In this document: positions 1 through 9,791 of the stretch, in pieces | Position numbering within the stretch: the stretch's first letter is position 1 | How the letters are laid out: each line of letters starts with the position of its first letter | Assembly: GCA_009843815.1 (NCBI GenBank) | Contig: VYCS01000014.1 | Coordinates: forward strand, 1 to 32,435 | DNA from: Cenarchaeum sp. SB0675_bin_21 | Lineage (GTDB): Archaea > Thermoproteota > Nitrososphaeria > Nitrososphaerales > Nitrosopumilaceae | Length of the DNA: 32,435 nt | Reading direction: 5' to 3' | The notes under the pieces: model-generated | What the model was told of the DNA's origin: nothing | Database searches by the model: none | Seen by the model: only the letters and a program-made list of their open reading frames with translations | Program-made: the position numbers and the translations under genes

Positions 1-27
1 CAGAGACTGTTTAATTAGATAAAGATA

Positions 28-47
28 ATTTTATTTTCTAATAAAAT
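28..47 (-). terminator. AT-rich stem-loop after the polyprenyl synthase gene
   Basis: A perfect 8-bp inverted repeat (ATTTTATT, loop TTCT, AATAAAAT) starts 3 nt beyond the stop codon of the leftward polyprenyl synthase gene. On the minus strand it is followed by T-rich sequence. Its position and composition suit a transcription end. Archaeal terminators mainly need U-rich tracts, so the stem itself may be incidental. Confidence 0.45.
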
Positions 48-50
48 GTG

Positions 51-902
51 TCATGCTTTTAGTACAGCAAAGCCAATTAATTCTTCCAATCCAGACCGTG
101 CGCTTCCTGCAGGTATTCCCTCTAGAGCAGACCGGGCTTTTCCTGCATATGTCTTTGACATCTCTTCCATCTTATCAAATACATCGCGAGGGTCAGTGCT
201 CTTTCTCACCAGCATGTTGAATATTTTATCTTCATTCTTCCAGTCTAAGAGATCATCGCGTATCTGATATGCTATCCCCATATTTCGACCATACTTGGTT
301 ACATCAGATATCTGACGCTCGTCTCCGCCACCTATTATGGCCCCGATCTTGGCTGCAGCCTCAAATGCCGTGGCGGTCTTGTACTGTACTGTCTTTAAGT
401 AGTCTTCAAAGGTGGCATCATCTCCGCTCACTAATCGCTCCTCAATCATCTCACCCTCACTCATCAACATGGCAGTCTTAGCCAAATTATCCGTTATTCG
501 GGCGTTGTCCAGCCGTGCAGATATAGATAGTATCAGGCCCAACACAAAGTCGCCGCTAAGAATACTAGTATCATAACCATATTTGACATGGAATGGTTTC
601 TTCTGCCTTCGGTGCATCTCATCATCAATTATGTCATCATGTATTATGGACTCTGTATGAAGCAACTCTACGGCGCATGCTGCAGACATGGCATTTTCAT
701 CCGCCTCACCAAAACATTCTGCCGATAGTACTAGTATGAGTGGCCTTATACGCTTTCCACCATCTAGTGAATACAGTAGGGGTTCGTAAAACTCTGAGTT
801 GGCATACGCCTCCATCTCCATATTCAATGACTCGTTTATTCGTGTAATGTATGGCGCGTATAATTTTAAAAGCGGATTAGTACTGATATTTTTTCTGTTC
901 AA
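51..902 (-). CDS. Polyprenyl (probably geranylgeranyl) diphosphate synthase
   Basis: This is a trans-isoprenyl diphosphate synthase of 283 residues, normal for the family. It condenses isopentenyl diphosphate with allylic diphosphates, most likely giving geranylgeranyl diphosphate for archaeal ether lipids. The first Asp-rich motif, DDIIDD, is at residues 89-94 and the second, DDLLD, at 216-220. The GGKRIRP substrate-binding segment is near 48-54. The reading frame opens with TTG at 902. No ATG fits before residue 28, and conserved N-terminal sequence (NPLLKLYAPYI) lies before that, so TTG is preferred. A TATA-like box at 931-939 sits about 33 nt upstream. The gene stands alone, downstream of the complex I operon on the same strand but with its own promoter. 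Product chain length cannot be fixed from sequence alone. Confidence 0.93.
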   Translation of the reverse strand: MNRKNISTNPLLKLYAPYITRINESLNMEMEAYANSEFYEPLLYSLDGGKRIRPLILVLSAECFGEADENAMSAACAVELLHTESIIHDDIIDDEMHRRQKKPFHVKYGYDTSILSGDFVLGLILSISARLDNARITDNLAKTAMLMSEGEMIEERLVSGDDATFEDYLKTVQYKTATAFEAAAKIGAIIGGGDERQISDVTKYGRNMGIAYQIRDDLLDWKNEDKIFNMLVRKSTDPRDVFDKMEEMSKTYAGKARSALEGIPAGSARSGLEELIGFAVLKA

Positions 903-930
903 TATGTAAATTGAATTGCCGTTTATCGGT

Positions 931-939
931 AATTAAAGT
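931..939 (-). promoter_or_regulatory. TATA-like box for polyprenyl synthase
   Basis: The minus strand reads ACTTTAATT. Its centre is about 33 nt before the TTG start at 902, so the transcript would have almost no leader. Confidence 0.4.
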
Positions 940-1057
940 TTGGTGCTAGTATAATTTGGTGTAGGACAGACTCTAGTAATGATGAGATATAATATAATTT
1001 TGTTGAATGTATGTGCAAGTCCTACATAAATTTAGACGGGATGAAAACTGCCACAAT

Positions 1058-2530
1058 TTAGGGAATCGTAAAGGTGGGTGTGGCAATCTCGACGAACTGG
1101 ATTACGGGGTCTGGATAGACACCCAGGCCCACCATAAATATTATTGAAAATATCATTACAGCTATAACTGATTTTGGTTCCCGGACCCGCTTGGCATCCT
1201 CACCCTCAAAGTACATCTTGCGCATGATCCAACCATAATACGCCAAAGACAAGGCGCTATTCAGTACGGCGGCAATAGCAAGCCAAGGGCCCCACCACAC
1301 AACACTTCCAGAATCCAGTGCTGCGCCAAAGAGCATCAATTTACTCCAAAAGCCGTTCAGTGGTGGAACACCCGCCAGTGCCAGTAAAGATATGGTAAGT
1401 CCCAGTGCTGTAATGGGCATGCGACGTCCCAGCCCCTTTATCTTATCCAGATGTGTTACGGCCAGCGCCACCACCACACCCGAGATGGCTATAAATGCAG
1501 CACCCTTCATGACGGCGTGATTAAGTACATGATACAGGGAGCCCTGTAGTCCAGTCGCCGAATAAGGTGCCACAGCCAAACCAATTAGAATATAGCCAGC
1601 ATGTCCTATACTCGAATAAGCCAGCATCCTAGACAGATTCTTCTGCATTATGGCAGCAACGTTGCCTATGGTCATGGTCATGACAGCGATGACACCTAGA
1701 GCCAGCGCCCAGTCCAGATGCAAGGCCGCCATACCCATTATAACTATGCGAATTGTAGCAGCAAAGCCGGCCTTCTTGGTGGCTGCTGCCAGCAGGGCAG
1801 TTATAGGCTGGGGAGCACCTTCATACGTATCGGGCAGCCACATGTGAAATGGTACCAGACCCATCTTAAAGCCAAACCCAGCAATGAACAGACCGACTGC
1901 CAGTATGGCCAGAGGTATCATTGATGCATCCAGTGTCGTCAAGCCAACTATAACCTCAGATATGTTGGTGGTACCAGTTAGTCCATACACCATCGATATG
2001 CCATATACTATAATGGCCGAGGACATGGCGCCGAACAAAAAGTACTTTAGAGCTGCCTCATTGGATATGGGGTTTCGCTTCATAAAGCCTGCCAGCACAT
2101 AGGTGGGTATACTCATCAACTCCCAGGCTACAAAGAGCATCACAAGGTCAGTAGAGTATGCGACCAGCACCATTCCTATAGCAGATAGTAGTATCAGGGA
2201 GTAGTAAACTGCTGGATACTTTTGATTTCGCATGTAACTTATAGAGCCTGTAACGCTAAAGACGGCCACTATAAGCATTGCAATGGCAAAGAGGCCACCA
2301 AAGGCATCATTGGCCAATACGTCTGTAGAAAAGACTGCGCCCGGCTGTATCACACCTGACACAAACTGATACCCCACGTATCCTATGGATATAAAGAGGG
2401 CACCTAGCGCCAAGGCAGCATACATCTGTGTGAATCGCTCCCTACGCGCCACATCAAGCACTGGCAGTATAACACCAGCCACGCCCAGCACACCTAGTAT
2501 TACCAATGGGGTTGCATTCATCTCAATCAT
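1058..2530 (-). CDS. nuoN: NADH dehydrogenase-like complex I subunit N
   Basis: Antiporter-like membrane subunit of complex I, related to Mrp antiporter subunits; it forms part of the ion-pumping arm. The protein has about 490 residues, mostly hydrophobic helices, with the family signature of charged residues inside helices (FKMGLVPFHMWLPDTYEGAP, and Lys/His in the later helices). It is the last gene of the leftward nuoABCDHIJKMLN operon, 12 nt after nuoL. Two ATG starts are possible, at 2530 and at 2521 (residue 4, MNATPL); the shorter form is equally plausible. No strong T-tract terminator is visible immediately downstream. Confidence 0.95.
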   Translation of the reverse strand: MIEMNATPLVILGVLGVAGVILPVLDVARRERFTQMYAALALGALFISIGYVGYQFVSGVIQPGAVFSTDVLANDAFGGLFAIAMLIVAVFSVTGSISYMRNQKYPAVYYSLILLSAIGMVLVAYSTDLVMLFVAWELMSIPTYVLAGFMKRNPISNEAALKYFLFGAMSSAIIVYGISMVYGLTGTTNISEVIVGLTTLDASMIPLAILAVGLFIAGFGFKMGLVPFHMWLPDTYEGAPQPITALLAAATKKAGFAATIRIVIMGMAALHLDWALALGVIAVMTMTIGNVAAIMQKNLSRMLAYSSIGHAGYILIGLAVAPYSATGLQGSLYHVLNHAVMKGAAFIAISGVVVALAVTHLDKIKGLGRRMPITALGLTISLLALAGVPPLNGFWSKLMLFGAALDSGSVVWWGPWLAIAAVLNSALSLAYYGWIMRKMYFEGEDAKRVREPKSVIAVMIFSIIFMVGLGVYPDPVIQFVEIATPTFTIP

Positions 2531-2542
2531 GTATCATACACC

Positions 2543-4579
2543 TCACACCATCAACATCAGAACCACAAATAGTAGTCCCGCTCCAAATACAAATAGATAT
2601 GATTGCACGGTTCCGGTCTGAGTTCCCTGTACCACAGTAGCTCCCCATCTGGTGGCCCTCTCAAGTCCTGTATTCATGCCGTAGTCTATTGCCGTACGCT
2701 CAAAGTATCGGAATAGTCCTCTTGCCAGCCAGAGTGGTGCCACCACAAAGCACCAATATACCATACTGTTCAGATACCACCGGTTTAACAGTAGTTTGTG
2801 TATGCCATAAAAGAAGAGATTGGAAGATATCAGTCGCTGAGGACTGACGAACCGTCCAATGTAAAAGATATATCCAAGCAGTATTCCTATACCAAAGGCT
2901 GCAAGCGATGACATCAAAGCCACAGGGTTTAGACCTCCCAATATGCCAGCATCAGACTCTTCTGCATGTTCGCTGTGTATGTGGAATGAGTGATCCAGAT
3001 ACTCATCAAACAGGTGGTGCAGTGAGCCTTCCACGTACAAGCCGGCCACTCCTATAATTATAGTCAGGGCGGCTAGTATGCCGTAGGGTACCCACATTGA
3101 GAGATGTGCCTCATGTATGTGGTGGCCTTCAGACTCCATTTTTTTGACGTGTGCACTCTTCTCTCCATGAAAGACCATGCCAATCATACGGGTAGTGTAG
3201 AATGCTGTAATTATGGCGGTTAAAACAGCAACTCCGTAGAGTATCATGCCAAACTCAGCACCAGATTCGTATACTGCAGCAAATATGGCATCTTTGCTCC
3301 AAAAGCCAGTAGTAATGAATGGTGCCCCCATCAGGCCTAGCCCCGCGGCCCACATGAATGCATATGTCTTCTTCATGTGTTTGCGCAGGCCTCCCATATC
3401 AGTCATAAAGCGGCTACCCACAACATGTAACAGTGAACCAGCAGCCATAAAGAGTGATGCCTTGAACATGGCATGGGATATAAGGTGGAAGAATCCGGCG
3501 GTATAGCCATCAACATACTGATGAGATAAGCCAGCGACACCCAGCGCCATCATCATGTATCCAATCTGTGAGCCGGTGGAGTATGCCAATACTTTTTTGA
3601 TCTCAGGGTTTGTCATACCTTGCGTGGCCAGCAAAAGTGCCGTAATGGCGCCAGTCCAGGCCACAATGGCAAAGAACTGCTCACCCAGGATTCCCGCAGC
3701 TCCCAGTGCAAACATAATAGGTCCAATCCGGGCCACCAAAAAGACACCTGCCTTTACCATGGTTGCAGCGTGTATCAATGCAGATACTGCAGTGGGTCCT
3801 GTCATTGCTTCAAGTAGCCACTCATTCAGTGGGAACTGGGCTGACTTTCCCACGGCACCACCAAATAGTAACACAAAGGCAGGCACCAGTAGTCCTACGG
3901 CGTCCATCTGGGTAGCCCACGTGGTCGTCTCCACCAACTCCCGGAACCCGAATGTGCCAGCATACAAAAATATCAAGAGCATGCCAGACAGCATCATTAT
4001 ATCGCCCACCTTTGTCATGATGAATGCCTTCATGCCCGCATGTGTGGGAGAGTAGTAGTCCAGTAGCCCCAAGGCGGTACGGCCACGCTGACCCACATGG
4101 TCCTTGTGTTTGTCTCTATACCAGAAGGAGATCAACGAGTAGGAGGCCAATCCCACGCCCTCCCATCCAAAGAATAATTGTAGTAGATTGTCTGAGAGGA
4201 CTATGATCTGCATCGAACCTATAAAGAACATCATCCAGAACCAGAATCGTATAATGTCTCTATCGCCCTTCATGTATCCGGTACTATACACCATTATCAG
4301 GAAAGATATCCATGCGACAACATTTGCCATTATAACTGATACGGGGTCTGCCAAGACACCTGCTTCTAGTCCAATGGCCTCAATCCACATTATCTGATGG
4401 TGCATCTCATCACCAGCTAGCGCCATGGGCAGTAGGGAGGCAGCAGACAGGGCAGATGCCAATGCAAATCCCACAGCCACATAGTTTGTGGCCTTCTTAG
4501 ACGCACGACCTACGCCAGGCATTATAAGGGCGGCAACAAACGGCAGTATCCAGACTAGCCAGATTAATTCATGCATCAA
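2543..4579 (-). CDS. nuoL: Complex I subunit L (antiporter-like)
   Basis: Largest membrane subunit of complex I, 678 residues, close to the usual size. It carries the NuoL-type core (FGWEGVGLASYSLISFWY; AMTGPTAVSALIHAATMVKAG) with the conserved Lys and Glu of the proton channel, followed by a C-terminal extension whose final hydrophobic helix should be the last segment after the long lateral helix. Its start ATG at 4579 overlaps the nuoM stop by 4 nt (ATGA), so translation is probably coupled. A His-rich stretch (HHIHEAHLS, then HSFHIHSEHAEE) lies in the loop before the C-terminal part. That is common in extramembranous loops and may not be functional. Confidence 0.96.
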   Translation of the reverse strand: MMHELIWLVWILPFVAALIMPGVGRASKKATNYVAVGFALASALSAASLLPMALAGDEMHHQIMWIEAIGLEAGVLADPVSVIMANVVAWISFLIMVYSTGYMKGDRDIIRFWFWMMFFIGSMQIIVLSDNLLQLFFGWEGVGLASYSLISFWYRDKHKDHVGQRGRTALGLLDYYSPTHAGMKAFIMTKVGDIMMLSGMLLIFLYAGTFGFRELVETTTWATQMDAVGLLVPAFVLLFGGAVGKSAQFPLNEWLLEAMTGPTAVSALIHAATMVKAGVFLVARIGPIMFALGAAGILGEQFFAIVAWTGAITALLLATQGMTNPEIKKVLAYSTGSQIGYMMMALGVAGLSHQYVDGYTAGFFHLISHAMFKASLFMAAGSLLHVVGSRFMTDMGGLRKHMKKTYAFMWAAGLGLMGAPFITTGFWSKDAIFAAVYESGAEFGMILYGVAVLTAIITAFYTTRMIGMVFHGEKSAHVKKMESEGHHIHEAHLSMWVPYGILAALTIIIGVAGLYVEGSLHHLFDEYLDHSFHIHSEHAEESDAGILGGLNPVALMSSLAAFGIGILLGYIFYIGRFVSPQRLISSNLFFYGIHKLLLNRWYLNSMVYWCFVVAPLWLARGLFRYFERTAIDYGMNTGLERATRWGATVVQGTQTGTVQSYLFVFGAGLLFVVLMLMV

Positions 4580-6078
4580 ATGCGCAACACCCCCTCCATG
4601 TACGGAATTATACCTTCAAGGAAGATATCTGGATATATGCCCAGTACAATGGTAAAGCCGGCCAGAATCATCATGGGTGCGGTCATGTGCCAACCAGCAT
4701 CGCGAACCTTCTCTAGATGCTGTGGAGTTTTGCCAAAGAAGACTCTTTTTAGCATCCATAACATATAGGACATTGTAAGGACTGTAGCCACAAGGCCCAG
4801 GCCGAATGTGACTGCTCGCACCATCGATCCTTCAGATATAGCAGTCTCCAAGGCGCCATAGAAGAGTATCCACTCGCCCATAAAGCCGCTAGTGGGCGGA
4901 ACTCCCATTATGGTTAGAGCACCCACAACGGCACAGACTGCTGTAATGGGCATCTTTCCTGCCAAACCACCCAGTTTTGATATGCTACGCGTGCCCGCCT
5001 TCACTATCAGTATACCGGCGGTCATAAAGAGCAGTCCCTTCCCCAGGGCGTGTGTTATGTACATCATCTCGGCTCCAGCCATACCAAGTACAGACAAAGA
5101 TCCTATTCCAAACAACAGATATCCCATCTGAGATATGGACGAATACGCAAAGAGTCGTTTTATGTCGTCTTGCATCAGGGCCATGGCGCCCCCATACAAC
5201 ATTGTAACCAGGCCCCATATGTGAAACCATATGGCTATATCTGCAAATGTATTAGGAAGGAACTCAACTACTAATCGAAATATACCATAGGCGCCTATGC
5301 CAATCATGGCCGGTGACAGTAAGGCGCTTATGGGAGTAGGTGCGGCACCGTGGACCCAAGGGAGCCATATGTGAAACATAAAGACTGCCAACTTTACGCC
5401 CAGTCCTATGGATATGGCTATTGCCGATAGTAGAACGATATCTTGTGGTATGGCAGACTCGGATATATCTGCAAAGTCAAAGCTACCAACCGTCAAACCG
5501 ATCATAAGGAAGCCCAACAATAATACAACGGCGCCTACATGCGTCCAGAAGAGAAACATCAGACCAATCTTGCGACGAGGTCCATCACCCCACAAAGAGA
5601 CCAAAAAGAAACCAGGTATCAGCATTATCTCGAAGAATACATAGAACTGTATCATGTTTGTAGACATAACGGTTCCCAGCATGCCCATGGCAAATACCAG
5701 ATATAGTGCAAAGTACAACCCCACCTGCCTGTTCAATGCAGACTTTTGTATCGTGCCATCTGCCATCTCCTCAAAGCGGTGCACCATGTATGGGCGGGAG
5801 TAGATCACCAAGATTGTACTGAGCACATATATTATTATGGCAAACGGTGAGGAGAGGCCATCCAAAGAGAAGCCAAAGCCGCCAAACGCTTCAGTCCATG
5901 GATAATACTCAGAGTAGTCAGAGAGGGCTCCCCAAACCACCAAGATGGTACCATATAACAGAACAACAAAGGAGAACCACATGGCCGGACCGGCGCCATA
6001 TCTAGTCCCCAAAACATACGCTACGGGAGCTAAAAAGAGAGGTAGAAATACTGCCTGAAGCAGTCCAAACTCTATCAT
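4576..6078 (-). CDS. nuoM: Complex I subunit M (antiporter-like)
   Basis: Membrane subunit of 500 residues homologous to NuoM and MrpD-type antiporters. The typical motifs are visible: FFEIMLIPGFFLVSLWG, then FMFHIWLPWVHGAAPTPISA and the conserved Lys in the following helices. It forms part of the ion-translocating arm. The start ATG overlaps the nuoK stop by 4 nt and its own stop overlaps nuoL by 4 nt. The gene order M-L-N, rather than L-M-N as in E. coli, is usual for archaeal complex I operons as I know them. Confidence 0.96.
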   Translation of the reverse strand: MIEFGLLQAVFLPLFLAPVAYVLGTRYGAGPAMWFSFVVLLYGTILVVWGALSDYSEYYPWTEAFGGFGFSLDGLSSPFAIIIYVLSTILVIYSRPYMVHRFEEMADGTIQKSALNRQVGLYFALYLVFAMGMLGTVMSTNMIQFYVFFEIMLIPGFFLVSLWGDGPRRKIGLMFLFWTHVGAVVLLLGFLMIGLTVGSFDFADISESAIPQDIVLLSAIAISIGLGVKLAVFMFHIWLPWVHGAAPTPISALLSPAMIGIGAYGIFRLVVEFLPNTFADIAIWFHIWGLVTMLYGGAMALMQDDIKRLFAYSSISQMGYLLFGIGSLSVLGMAGAEMMYITHALGKGLLFMTAGILIVKAGTRSISKLGGLAGKMPITAVCAVVGALTIMGVPPTSGFMGEWILFYGALETAISEGSMVRAVTFGLGLVATVLTMSYMLWMLKRVFFGKTPQHLEKVRDAGWHMTAPMMILAGFTIVLGIYPDIFLEGIIPYMEGVLRI

Positions 6079-6374
6079 CCTCGCAAGCTCCTAAAGTTGG
6101 CAATGTCTACATCCTTGTACATGCGATACGCCACCACCACCAACGCCAGACCCACTGCAACCTCGGCAGCAGCAATGGCAATGGAGAAGAGTGCCAATGT
6201 CTGTCCCCCACTGTCATCCACATATCTAGAGAATGCCACAAGGTTCAAGTTTGCGGCGTTTATTATAATCTCCACTGCAAAGAGCATGCGTATGGCGTTT
6301 CGTTTGACTGCTAGGCCATATATGCCAATACCCAGTAGTGCCACAGAGACCAGAACAAACTCAATTAGAGCCAT
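6075..6374 (-). CDS. nuoK: Complex I subunit K
   Basis: A 99-residue protein with three predicted membrane helices, the expected size for NuoK. The conserved Glu within the second helix (FAVEIIINAANLNLVAFS) is one of the channel carboxylates of the E-channel region. It overlaps nuoJ by 14 nt and nuoM by 4 nt. ATG start at 6374. Confidence 0.95.
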   Translation of the reverse strand: MALIEFVLVSVALLGIGIYGLAVKRNAIRMLFAVEIIINAANLNLVAFSRYVDDSGGQTLALFSIAIAAAEVAVGLALVVVAYRMYKDVDIANFRSLRG

Positions 6375-6864
6375 TCTCCACCTCCCGTCTAGCCAACACC
6401 AAGGCTCCAGTTACGGCCCCAGACAGTATCAAGGCCATGACCACCAAAGCAGGCCAATAGTACACCAAAAAGTCTTCGCCTATCTCCCGAAAGTCTATGG
6501 GCGGCGAGTCAGACTCCAACTGATGAATTCCAGATGACATTATCAAGGCACCCACCGAGACTAAAAAGACAAGCATTAAGCCAATACCTGCCATCTTGCG
6601 GCGCTTATCCTCTATCTTTTTGAATATCAGTTCGCGTCGTACCAACATTACAGTAAATAGTATCAGTACGGCTATCGAGCCCACATAGACGGCCAGCTGA
6701 AATAGTGCAACAAATGGCGCATCCAGTAAAAAGAAGAAGCCTGCCACTCCACCCAGTGAACCCATCAAGGCTATTGAGCCGTATATCAGCGAGCGCATCT
6801 CCAAGGCAGCAATAGCCGAGCCCACAGTCAGAACCGAGAGAGCCAAAAATACAGCATCAGCCAT
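6361..6864 (-). CDS. nuoJ: Complex I subunit J
   Basis: Membrane subunit homologous to NuoJ/ND6, about 167 residues with five hydrophobic segments. The segment around FQLAVYVGSIAVLILFTVML contains the conserved glycine-bearing helix that forms a pi-bulge in known structures. I chose the ATG at 6864, which overlaps the nuoI end by 8 nt; a GTG at 6873 would add three residues. The C-terminal tail is charged and lies in the overlap with nuoK. Confidence 0.93.
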   Translation of the reverse strand: MADAVFLALSVLTVGSAIAALEMRSLIYGSIALMGSLGGVAGFFFLLDAPFVALFQLAVYVGSIAVLILFTVMLVRRELIFKKIEDKRRKMAGIGLMLVFLVSVGALIMSSGIHQLESDSPPIDFREIGEDFLVYYWPALVVMALILSGAVTGALVLARREVENGSN

Positions 6865-7354
6865 GGGTGGCACCCCTATCAGTTATCTTTATCTCCGCAT
6901 CTTGTGATACGTGTGGCTTCACCTGTAGTTGGGCCGGGGTGTAAATCAAACCCTCCTTTGTGAACGATGACAGTTCATAGTCATTGCTCATGTATAATGC
7001 ATAGAAAGGACATGCATCCACGCATAGTCCACAAAAGACACATTTGCCGTAGTCTATCTGGGGCATTATGCTCTTCTTGTTCTGCTTATGTGTCTCAGGA
7101 ACCTTTACCATAGCGATGGCCTCTGCCACACCCTCGCATGCTATAGAGCATAGTTGGCAACCTGTACAGTGATCGTGAAACAGCATATGGCGACCCTTTA
7201 GGCCAGCAACACCAACACCGGTGACGGGATCATATCTGTAGCCATCACCCACAAACTTTAGCTTCTGTTCAGGATATCGTAATGTGAACCGCTTGCGCGC
7301 CAAGTGTTTCACACCCGAGTTTAGAGCTTTGATTATTCCAGTCGCAGTTCCCAT
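6857..7354 (-). CDS. nuoI: Complex I subunit I, two [4Fe-4S] ferredoxin-type
   Basis: Peripheral-arm subunit with two 4Fe-4S binding motifs: CTGCQLCSIACE in the first and CVFCGLCVDACP in the second. It passes electrons from the donor side to NuoB. The start is the ATG at 7354, where the nuoH stop and this start share a base (TAATG). The frame stays open upstream, but that extension lies inside nuoH and is unlike the family. The first motif ends in Cys-Glu rather than Cys-Pro, a small departure from the consensus. Length 165 residues, typical. Confidence 0.95.
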   Translation of the reverse strand: MGTATGIIKALNSGVKHLARKRFTLRYPEQKLKFVGDGYRYDPVTGVGVAGLKGRHMLFHDHCTGCQLCSIACEGVAEAIAMVKVPETHKQNKKSIMPQIDYGKCVFCGLCVDACPFYALYMSNDYELSSFTKEGLIYTPAQLQVKPHVSQDAEIKITDRGATHG

Positions 7355-8652
7355 TATATTATACCTCCAGGTCCAAGTACTCCAGCGTAAAGCAGCGCCA
7401 AGGCTATAAAGATGTTGATAAATGACAGGCCGATGAGTTTGTACCATCCTAAAGATAGCAGCATATCTATTCGTATGCGAGGAAATACGCCTCTAGGTAA
7501 TAGGATAAAGAATATGACTGCTACTGTCTTTAACAGGAACCACAGTACACCATTGAGCATTGCCTGGTCTAGTAGTGGTAGGCCAGGAATGGTAGCCGTT
7601 ATGGGGCCTAGTTGTATACCATCAGTTATAATCTCTTCTGGGAATGGTGGCCACAACATGGGACCACTCCAGCCGCCCAAGAACATTACAGTGAAGAGGG
7701 CGGCAAATGCGTACAGTTTAAGATATGTTCCCAGTTGCACCAAACCGTACATCATACCTGAAAACTCGGTAAGCCAGCCGGCTACAATCTCGGACTCTGC
7801 CTCAGGCAGGTCAAAGGGTATGCGCTCCAGCTCGGCAAGTATACAGATAAAGAATACAATGGCGCCCACCGGCAGAAATACAATCCAGGGGATAAATTCC
7901 TGGGACTCTGCTATTCCGGTCAGACTCATGGTTCCGGCCAGCATCACCACTCCCAATAGTGATAGTATTAGTGGGATCTCAAAGGAGATCATCTGATGTA
8001 AGGCTCTAATTCCACCGATAAATGGGAACTTTGAGTTGGCAGACCATGCAGACAACACTGTAACGATGGGGAAGAATCCTATTACAGCAAAGACGGCCAA
8101 GACTCCTAATTCGACATCGGCAACCACCCAGCCAGGAGCAACAGGTATCAGACTGACAAAGGCGGCAGCAGTACCAACAAACGCCACCGGTGCTATCCAA
8201 AATATTGGCTTGTCTGCCTTGGCGGGGATTATAATCTCCTTTGATATCAGTTTGAGTCCATCACCGGCCAGTTGTAGTATTCCTTCCACCTTACCACAGT
8301 AGAAGGGTCCCACGCGCAGTTGGAGCTTGGCCAACATTTTGCGTTCTACAAAGATAGTACCTGCAGCTACTAGCGCAGCCAGACCAAATCCTGGAAATAC
8401 GGCTATACGGAAGAAGTCAGTATACATAAACGCCTTTACTATGGGAATGGCACGCGAGGGGTCGGCCAGCCATGTGAGTGCCAGAAATGGGGTAAGCAGC
8501 TCGCCGTTAATTACAGGCATCTCTATATAGAATAAGACAATCTGTATCGCAGGAATTCCCACCAGTGTCACCAGGACTATAATCCAGAATACGTTATCCA
8601 GTATGCTCTTTAGAAAGTAGCTCAGACGAAAGGTGGGTGCTATAACAGACAT
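7354..8652 (-). CDS. nuoH: Complex I subunit H (quinone-site membrane subunit)
   Basis: NuoH/ND1 homologue of about 432 residues, somewhat longer than bacterial NuoH (about 325-345). It joins the membrane arm to the quinone chamber. Diagnostic stretches include GPFYCGKVEGILQLAGDGLK near residue 120 and ELERIPFDLPEAESEIVAGW, the loop lining the quinone site. The ATG at 8652 overlaps the nuoD stop (TAATG), which decides against the longer open frame starting at 8691. The extra length is mostly in the N-terminal region, with added hydrophobic segments before the core. Confidence 0.95.
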   Translation of the reverse strand: MSVIAPTFRLSYFLKSILDNVFWIIVLVTLVGIPAIQIVLFYIEMPVINGELLTPFLALTWLADPSRAIPIVKAFMYTDFFRIAVFPGFGLAALVAAGTIFVERKMLAKLQLRVGPFYCGKVEGILQLAGDGLKLISKEIIIPAKADKPIFWIAPVAFVGTAAAFVSLIPVAPGWVVADVELGVLAVFAVIGFFPIVTVLSAWSANSKFPFIGGIRALHQMISFEIPLILSLLGVVMLAGTMSLTGIAESQEFIPWIVFLPVGAIVFFICILAELERIPFDLPEAESEIVAGWLTEFSGMMYGLVQLGTYLKLYAFAALFTVMFLGGWSGPMLWPPFPEEIITDGIQLGPITATIPGLPLLDQAMLNGVLWFLLKTVAVIFFILLPRGVFPRIRIDMLLSLGWYKLIGLSFINIFIALALLYAGVLGPGGII

Positions 8653-9791
8653 TATCTGTCTGCCTCCACAGGCCAGTAGTTCAAACTCCAATATACAGAG
8701 GGCATGTTGCCTAATTTTTCGCCCTTTAGTAGATATGGCATTGCTATCAGATTACGGAATGAGCCGACACTGAGTTTGACCCTATACGGTTCGGGTTTCT
8801 TTCTTGACACTATATGACATCCCAAAGCTCCTCGGCCAGACTCGACGCGTTTGTACACGGATGTGTCTCCACCTTTTGGGTTTGGTTTTAGTTTTGTACG
8901 GACCGAGCCAGATTTTGGCATCTTTGATAGGGCATCACGTATGATGCGACAGGACTCCATCATGTCTAGCCATGGTACCTTGGAGCGCGCGTATGAATCA
9001 CCTGACTTTAATACATTAGTCTCAAAGTCTAAAGAGTCATAGACATCGTATGGTTCTTTTTTGCGCACATCATAGTCTACGCCGCTGGCGCGTAGGACAG
9101 AACCAGTAGTGCCCAATCGTATGGCGTCATTACGAGACAGTACTCCGGTGTTGGCGGTACGCGATATAAGTATGGGATTGTCATAGAAGATATCTGAATA
9201 TTCAGCTATGCGCTTCTCAAAGTATCTCACTTGACGCAGACATACATCCTCAAAGTTGGCGGGCATGTCATTTCGTACACCACCTGGAATAAAGTAGGCA
9301 TGTGTGACCCTAGCACCGGTCAGCTTCTCTAGTAGATCTATAAAGAGTTCACGATCACCAGAAGGCCACATGAACATTGTAGAGTGGCCCAAGAATATTC
9401 CATATATGGCCAGCCAGTATAGTGTGTATACACACCTGTTCAGCTCAGCAGCAATTACACGGACATACTTGGCGCGTTCAGGAACCTCAATTCCCAACAA
9501 CTCTTCGGCACCTAGTACATATGGGTATAATATATTACAAGAGTCATGTATCACAGGTCGCTCCAGATGTGGTATGTTGGTGATATAATTTCGGTATTCG
9601 GCCATCTTCTCTTCGCCACGATGCACGTACCCTGGATCGGGATCACAAGCCACGATATAGTCACCATCTATCTGTACAATTATCCTCATGTGACCAGAAC
9701 CTGGATGTTGAGGCCCCACGTTGAGCGTCATTATACGCTCATCTACTTTTTCAAGTTGCAAGCCGGGAGGTAGTTGTGCAGACATTGTCAT
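8652..9791 (-). CDS. nuoD: Complex I subunit D (49-kDa type)
   Basis: Peripheral subunit related to the large subunit of NiFe hydrogenases; with NuoB it builds the quinone-reduction site. The N-terminal signature NVGPQHPGSGHMR carries the conserved quinone-site His, and the Tyr/His-containing loop is intact. The NiFe-binding Cys pairs of hydrogenases are absent, as expected for NuoD. Length 379 residues, normal. The start ATG at 9791 overlaps the nuoC stop (TGATG). A second in-frame ATG lies two codons on. Confidence 0.96.
   Translation of the reverse strand: MTMSAQLPPGLQLEKVDERIMTLNVGPQHPGSGHMRIIVQIDGDYIVACDPDPGYVHRGEEKMAEYRNYITNIPHLERPVIHDSCNILYPYVLGAEELLGIEVPERAKYVRVIAAELNRCVYTLYWLAIYGIFLGHSTMFMWPSGDRELFIDLLEKLTGARVTHAYFIPGGVRNDMPANFEDVCLRQVRYFEKRIAEYSDIFYDNPILISRTANTGVLSRNDAIRLGTTGSVLRASGVDYDVRKKEPYDVYDSLDFETNVLKSGDSYARSKVPWLDMMESCRIIRDALSKMPKSGSVRTKLKPNPKGGDTSVYKRVESGRGALGCHIVSRKKPEPYRVKLSVGSFRNLIAMPYLLKGEKLGNMPSVYWSLNYWPVEADR

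Noticed and set aside
960-1026. 8-bp inverted repeat TGTAGGAC/GTCCTACA between nuoN and the polyprenyl synthase gene
   Set aside because: The arms are 51 nt apart in AT-rich DNA with no other supporting signal; chance is likely.
3555-4055. A 166-codon open frame on the plus strand inside nuoL
   Set aside because: It is antisense to a clear nuoL, and its product has no recognisable motif; long antisense frames arise from codon bias.
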